A DNA stretch of 32,144 nucleotides from an uncultured Anaerolineales bacterium (GTDB lineage Bacteria > Chloroflexota > Anaerolineae > Anaerolineales > Villigracilaceae): contig CALFXA010000232.1 of the NCBI GenBank assembly GCA_937928015.1, positions 1-32,144 on the forward strand, given 5' to 3'. Under the pieces are notes generated by a model. That model was not told the DNA's origin. It did no database searches and saw only the letters and a list, made by a program, of their open reading frames with translations. The position numbers and the translations under genes are program-made. Positions 29,005-32,144 of this stretch are shown here, piece by piece (positions within the stretch are counted from its first letter, which is position 1; each line of letters starts with the position of its first letter).

Positions 29005-30624
29005 GTGAAACGCCTGCTCATCGTCATCTCCATCCTGGCCATCTTCCAATCCGCATGTGGAATGGCGACCCCGTCCTTGTGGGGGACGTATTCCACGCCT
29101 ACCCCCGTCCTGCCTTCGGACACGCCCACGCCGCGTCCCACCCAGACCTCCACACCGACGGGCACCCCCACGATCACGCCCACGGCCAGCATCACCCCCA
29201 CCGCCATCAAATCCTTCATCACACCCACCCGCCGCGGATCGGGCTTCGGCGAACCAAGCGCCACGCCCAATCCCAACGCCGCACCGATCCTGTACTACAC
29301 CCAAAGCGGGGACACGCTCTCGGGCGTGGCCAAACGCTTCAGTGTCGAGGTGGCCGACATCACGTCCACGACGGTGCTGCCAGGTGAGAAAACCCTGATC
29401 GACCCGGGCACCCTGCTCGTCATCCCAGACAAGGTCACGGCGCAGCGAACTCCCAACGAGGAGATCCTGCCCGATAGCGAAGTCGTCTTCACCGCCAGCG
29501 CGGTGGACTTCGACATCGCCGATTACATCAAGAAGGCGGACGGGTATCTCAGCACCTATCGCGAGTACCTCGGCTCGACCGGCTGGGTGACGGGTTCACA
29601 GGCCATCAAGCGCCTGGCCTTCGAGAACTCGATTAATCCGCGCCTGCTGCTGGCCCTGCTCGAATACGAAAGCCGCTGGGTGCGTGGCCAGCCCGTGGAT
29701 GCCCTGCACGCCGAGTACCCGATGGGCTACGAGGATTTCCGCTACAAGAGCATGTTCACGCAGATGGTCTGGGCCGTCAATCAGTTGTCCATCGGTTATT
29801 ACGGCTGGCGCGACGGCTCGATCACCGAGTTGACCTTCCCCGACGGCACACGCCTGCGCCTCGATCCGCGCCTGAATGCGGGCACGGTCGCCGTTCAATA
29901 CCTGTTCTCCAAACAACACAGCCAGTCGCAATGGGCGCAGATCATGGACGCCGAGACGGGTTTCCCCGCCCTGTACGCCGATATGTTCGGCGACCCGTGG
30001 GCGCGCGGCAACATCGTCAACCCCATCTTCCCGCCCGGGCTGACCCAGCCCGACCTCGTGCTGCCCTTCCAGGCAGGCGTGGAATGGAGCTACACCGGCG
30101 GTCCGCACGGCGCCTGGGAACATGACGGCGCCCTGGCCGCCATCGACTTCGCCCCCTCCACCGATCATGGCGGCTGCGCCGTCACCACGGCTTGGGTGAC
30201 GGCCGCCGCGCCCGGGCTGGTGGTCCGCTCCGAACAGGGTGTGGTGGTCGTGGACCTCGACGGCGACGGCTACGAAGAGACGGGCTGGGTCCTGCTCTAC
30301 CTGCACATCGCCACCACCGACCGCATCCAGAAGGGCGAATGGCTGGACACCAATGACAAGATCGGCCACCCCTCTTGCGAGGGCGGCGTCTCGACCGGCA
30401 CGCACCTGCACTTCGCCCGCAAATACAACGGCGAATGGGTCCCTGCCGATGGCCCGATCCCCTTCGTACTTAGCGGCTGGCGCGCCGTGGCAGGCAAGAA
30501 ACCCTACGAGGGCCTGCTGGTGCGCAACAACAAAACCATTACCGCTGACCCGGTCGGACAGGCCTGGTCGGTCATTTTCCGCGATCCCAATGTCACACCC
30601 ACACCCTCGCCTGTCGGTCCTTAG
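29005..30624 (+). CDS. Lipoprotein with LysM, lysozyme-like and M23 peptidase regions (paralog 2)
   Basis: A 539-residue paralog, starting with GTG. The signal peptide ends in the lipobox QSAC (Cys18), then a Thr/Pro linker (about 30-65). The LysM (about 95-141) is YYTQSGDTLSGVAKRFSVEVADI. The middle region has INPRLLLALLEYESRW, with Glu222 at the place of the transglycosylase catalytic Glu, unlike the other two. The M23 domain has His368 and Asp381 (13 apart), His434 and H467/H469 (THLHFARKYNGEW). An acidic loop DLDGDGYEETGW precedes the YLHI motif and looks like a calcium-binding loop. The next paralog overlaps its 3' end by about 35 bases if started at 30590. Confidence 0.9.
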   Translation: MKRLLIVISILAIFQSACGMATPSLWGTYSTPTPVLPSDTPTPRPTQTSTPTGTPTITPTASITPTAIKSFITPTRRGSGFGEPSATPNPNAAPILYYTQSGDTLSGVAKRFSVEVADITSTTVLPGEKTLIDPGTLLVIPDKVTAQRTPNEEILPDSEVVFTASAVDFDIADYIKKADGYLSTYREYLGSTGWVTGSQAIKRLAFENSINPRLLLALLEYESRWVRGQPVDALHAEYPMGYEDFRYKSMFTQMVWAVNQLSIGYYGWRDGSITELTFPDGTRLRLDPRLNAGTVAVQYLFSKQHSQSQWAQIMDAETGFPALYADMFGDPWARGNIVNPIFPPGLTQPDLVLPFQAGVEWSYTGGPHGAWEHDGALAAIDFAPSTDHGGCAVTTAWVTAAAPGLVVRSEQGVVVVDLDGDGYEETGWVLLYLHIATTDRIQKGEWLDTNDKIGHPSCEGGVSTGTHLHFARKYNGEWVPADGPIPFVLSGWRAVAGKKPYEGLLVRNNKTITADPVGQAWSVIFRDPNVTPTPSPVGP

Positions 30625-32086
30625 GCGCGGCTGGATGGCGCTGAGCGCCTGTCTGCTTGCGCTGACCGCCTGCGCCCCATCCCATTCCCTCCCGCTCACA
30701 ACCCCCACCTCCCTCCCGCCGACGAATGCCCCCGAGCTCCCGGCCAGTACGCCGCTGCCAACCCGTCCCTCCTACGCGCCCGGTCAACTAGTGGACTATA
30801 CCGCCCAGGACGGTGACACGCTGCCCGCCCTGGCCGCGCGCTTCAACACCACCGTGGACGAGATCTTTGCGGCCAACCCGATCATCCCGCGCGACGCCAC
30901 CACCATGCCGCCCGGCCTGCCGATGAAGATTCCCATCTATTACCGCGCCCTGTGGGGCAGCTCGTTCCAGCCCCTGCCCGACCATGCCTTCGTCAACGGC
31001 CCGGCCCTGATCGGCTTCAACACCACCGCCTTCGTCAACGCCCGTGACGGCTGGCTGAAGACCTATCGCACCTATGCGGGCGGAGAGTGGCGCACCGGGC
31101 CTCAACTGGTGGATTACATCGCCACCAACTTCAGCGTCAGTCCGCGCCTGCTGCTGGCCCTGCTCGAATACCAGGGCGGCGCATTGTCCCAACCCGAGCC
31201 GCCGGTCAGTAAATACCTGCTCGGGTATAAGAGGGTCTATTACGAAAGCCCGTACCTGCAACTGGTCTGGGCGGCCAACACCCTCAACAACGGATACTAC
31301 GGCTGGCGGCAGGGCAGCCTGCTTGAGTTCGACCTGGCCGACGGAAATCTGACCCGCCCCGATCCCTGGCAGAATGCCGCCTCGGTGGCCCTGCAATATT
31401 ACTTTTCGCATATTTACTCGGGGCAGAAATTTCTGTCCGCCACGGGACCCGACGGCCTGCTGCGCACCTACACCGAACTGTTCGGCGACCCGTGGGCGGT
31501 CCAGACCGAGTTGATTCCCGGCAGCCTGAAACAACCCGACCTGCTCCTGCCTTTCCCCCCGGGGCGGGTCTGGTCCTACACGGGTGGGCCGCACACCGGC
31601 TGGGGCACCGGCCTGCCCTTCGTCGCCGTGGACTTCGCGCCGCCTTCCGAGTTCTCGGGCTGTTTCGAAGTGGAACCCGAGCAGTTCTCGATAGCCATGG
31701 CCGACGGGCTGGTGGTCCGCTCGGGCATCGACGGACTGGCGCTCGACCTCGACAAGGACGGCGACGAGCGTACGGGTTGGGTCATCTTTTACCTGCACCT
31801 CGCGCAGGATGGTCGCGCCCCGCTAGGCAAAGAATTGCGTGCAGGCGACCCCATCGGGTATCCCTCCTGTCAGGGCGGCCATGTGACGGGCACGCACGTC
31901 CACATTGCGCGCAAATACAACGGCGAATGGATTCTTGCCGACAGTCCGCTGGCCTTCGACATGGAAGGCTGGGTCGCCCATGACGGCTCGGTGGCGTATC
32001 AGGGCACGCTGACGCGCGGCAATGCCACCGTCACGGCCTGCGAATGCGGCGACGCCGGCACCGCCATCAAGTCGGGACCGCCCTAA
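30590..32086 (+). CDS. Lipoprotein with LysM, lysozyme-like and M23 peptidase regions (paralog 3)
   Basis: A 498-residue paralog. The start at 30590 is preferred because it gives MSHPHPRLSVLRRGW, a basic n-region, before the lipobox LTAC (Cys28); ATG at 30635 would give a signal with no basic residue. Neither has a strong ribosome site. The LysM is VDYTAQDGDTLPALAARFNTTVDEIFAAN (about 68-112). The middle region reads VSPRLLLALLEYQGGAL, with Gln in place of the catalytic Glu, so it is probably inactive. The M23 domain has His335 and Asp348 (13 apart), His403 and H436/H438. The loop DLDKDGDERTGW parallels the possible calcium loop. The extra C-terminus has two cysteines (TACECGDAG). Confidence 0.87.
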   Translation: MSHPHPRLSVLRRGWMALSACLLALTACAPSHSLPLTTPTSLPPTNAPELPASTPLPTRPSYAPGQLVDYTAQDGDTLPALAARFNTTVDEIFAANPIIPRDATTMPPGLPMKIPIYYRALWGSSFQPLPDHAFVNGPALIGFNTTAFVNARDGWLKTYRTYAGGEWRTGPQLVDYIATNFSVSPRLLLALLEYQGGALSQPEPPVSKYLLGYKRVYYESPYLQLVWAANTLNNGYYGWRQGSLLEFDLADGNLTRPDPWQNAASVALQYYFSHIYSGQKFLSATGPDGLLRTYTELFGDPWAVQTELIPGSLKQPDLLLPFPPGRVWSYTGGPHTGWGTGLPFVAVDFAPPSEFSGCFEVEPEQFSIAMADGLVVRSGIDGLALDLDKDGDERTGWVIFYLHLAQDGRAPLGKELRAGDPIGYPSCQGGHVTGTHVHIARKYNGEWILADSPLAFDMEGWVAHDGSVAYQGTLTRGNATVTACECGDAGTAIKSGPP

Positions 32087-32104
32087 TTTGTGAATCAAAA
32101 AAAT

Positions 32105-32136
32105 CCCCGCCTCGAATTTCCTCGAAGCGGGGTTTT
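32105..32136 (+). terminator. Intrinsic terminator after the LysM genes
   Basis: CCCCGC (32105-32110) pairs with GCGGGG (32127-32132), with an inner TCGA/TCGA pair and one mismatch, followed by TTTT. An A-run precedes it. Confidence 0.85.
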
Positions 32137-32144
32137 CGTTTGTC

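Noticed and set aside
1..32144. CRISPR arrays, tRNA or rRNA genes, transposases or prophage
   Set aside because: No regularly spaced repeats, cloverleaf sequences, rRNA segments, transposase or phage structural genes were seen on reading both strands.

Overview
The window looks like chromosome from a GC-rich, Gram-indeterminate bacterium, most likely Chloroflexota (Anaerolineae-like). That assignment is inference. It rests on the many lipoproteins with long Thr/Pro linkers after the lipobox cysteine, on several genes with a TATAAT/TACAAT box only 7-9 bases before the start codon (leaderless-type promoters), on short palindromic repeats inserted in frame in genes, and on the gene mix (DUF1786, FTCD fusion, LysM-M23 lipoproteins). 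No rRNA, tRNA, CRISPR array, transposase or phage gene is visible.

Layout. 1-521: 3' end of glycine dehydrogenase subunit 2. 596-2868 (minus): two paralogous lipoproteins, one carrying the conserved domain twice. 2987-4584: DUF1786 protein and a VOC protein. 4727-6553: GlmS-type aminotransferase. 6701-13766: an arsenic/thiophilic-metal island made of a thioredoxin-type ArsC, ArsR1, a DUF318 permease, a CxxC thiol protein, an AbrB-fused radical SAM/SPASM enzyme, an ACR3 arsenite pump, ArsR2, a 26-residue cysteine peptide, a second DUF318 permease and ArsM. 13943-15751: PepF-type oligopeptidase. 15797-18023 (minus): dCTP deaminase and a formimidoyltransferase-cyclodeaminase fusion. 18261-22536: a secreted Cys-rich protein, a HAD phosphatase, a conserved hypothetical protein, a cupin, a membrane-anchored hypothetical protein, a DUF1697 protein and an SH3/NlpC-like protein. 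22596-27242: a cytochrome b5-like protein, GH13 alpha-glucosidase, YHS protein, DUF402 protein, FdhD, hotdog thioesterase and GNAT. 27374-32086: three tandem paralogous lipoproteins with LysM, lysozyme-like and M23 peptidase regions.

How the parts work together. In the arsenic island, arsenate would be reduced by ArsC, arsenite exported by ACR3 or methylated by ArsM, and the methylated or thiol-bound species exported by one or both DUF318 permeases. Two promoters in the second half carry the same operator, ATAGAC-N4-GTCTAT, one of them inside the arsR2 promoter, so ArsR2 probably controls both arsR2-peptide and permease2-arsM. The least explained parts are the radical SAM/SPASM enzyme and the 26-residue peptide with seven cysteines; together they are the best candidate for an undescribed function here. 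The LysM-M23 triplet at the right end is a second unusual locus: all three keep an M23A-like zinc site, but only the middle one keeps a Glu where a lytic transglycosylase would need it.
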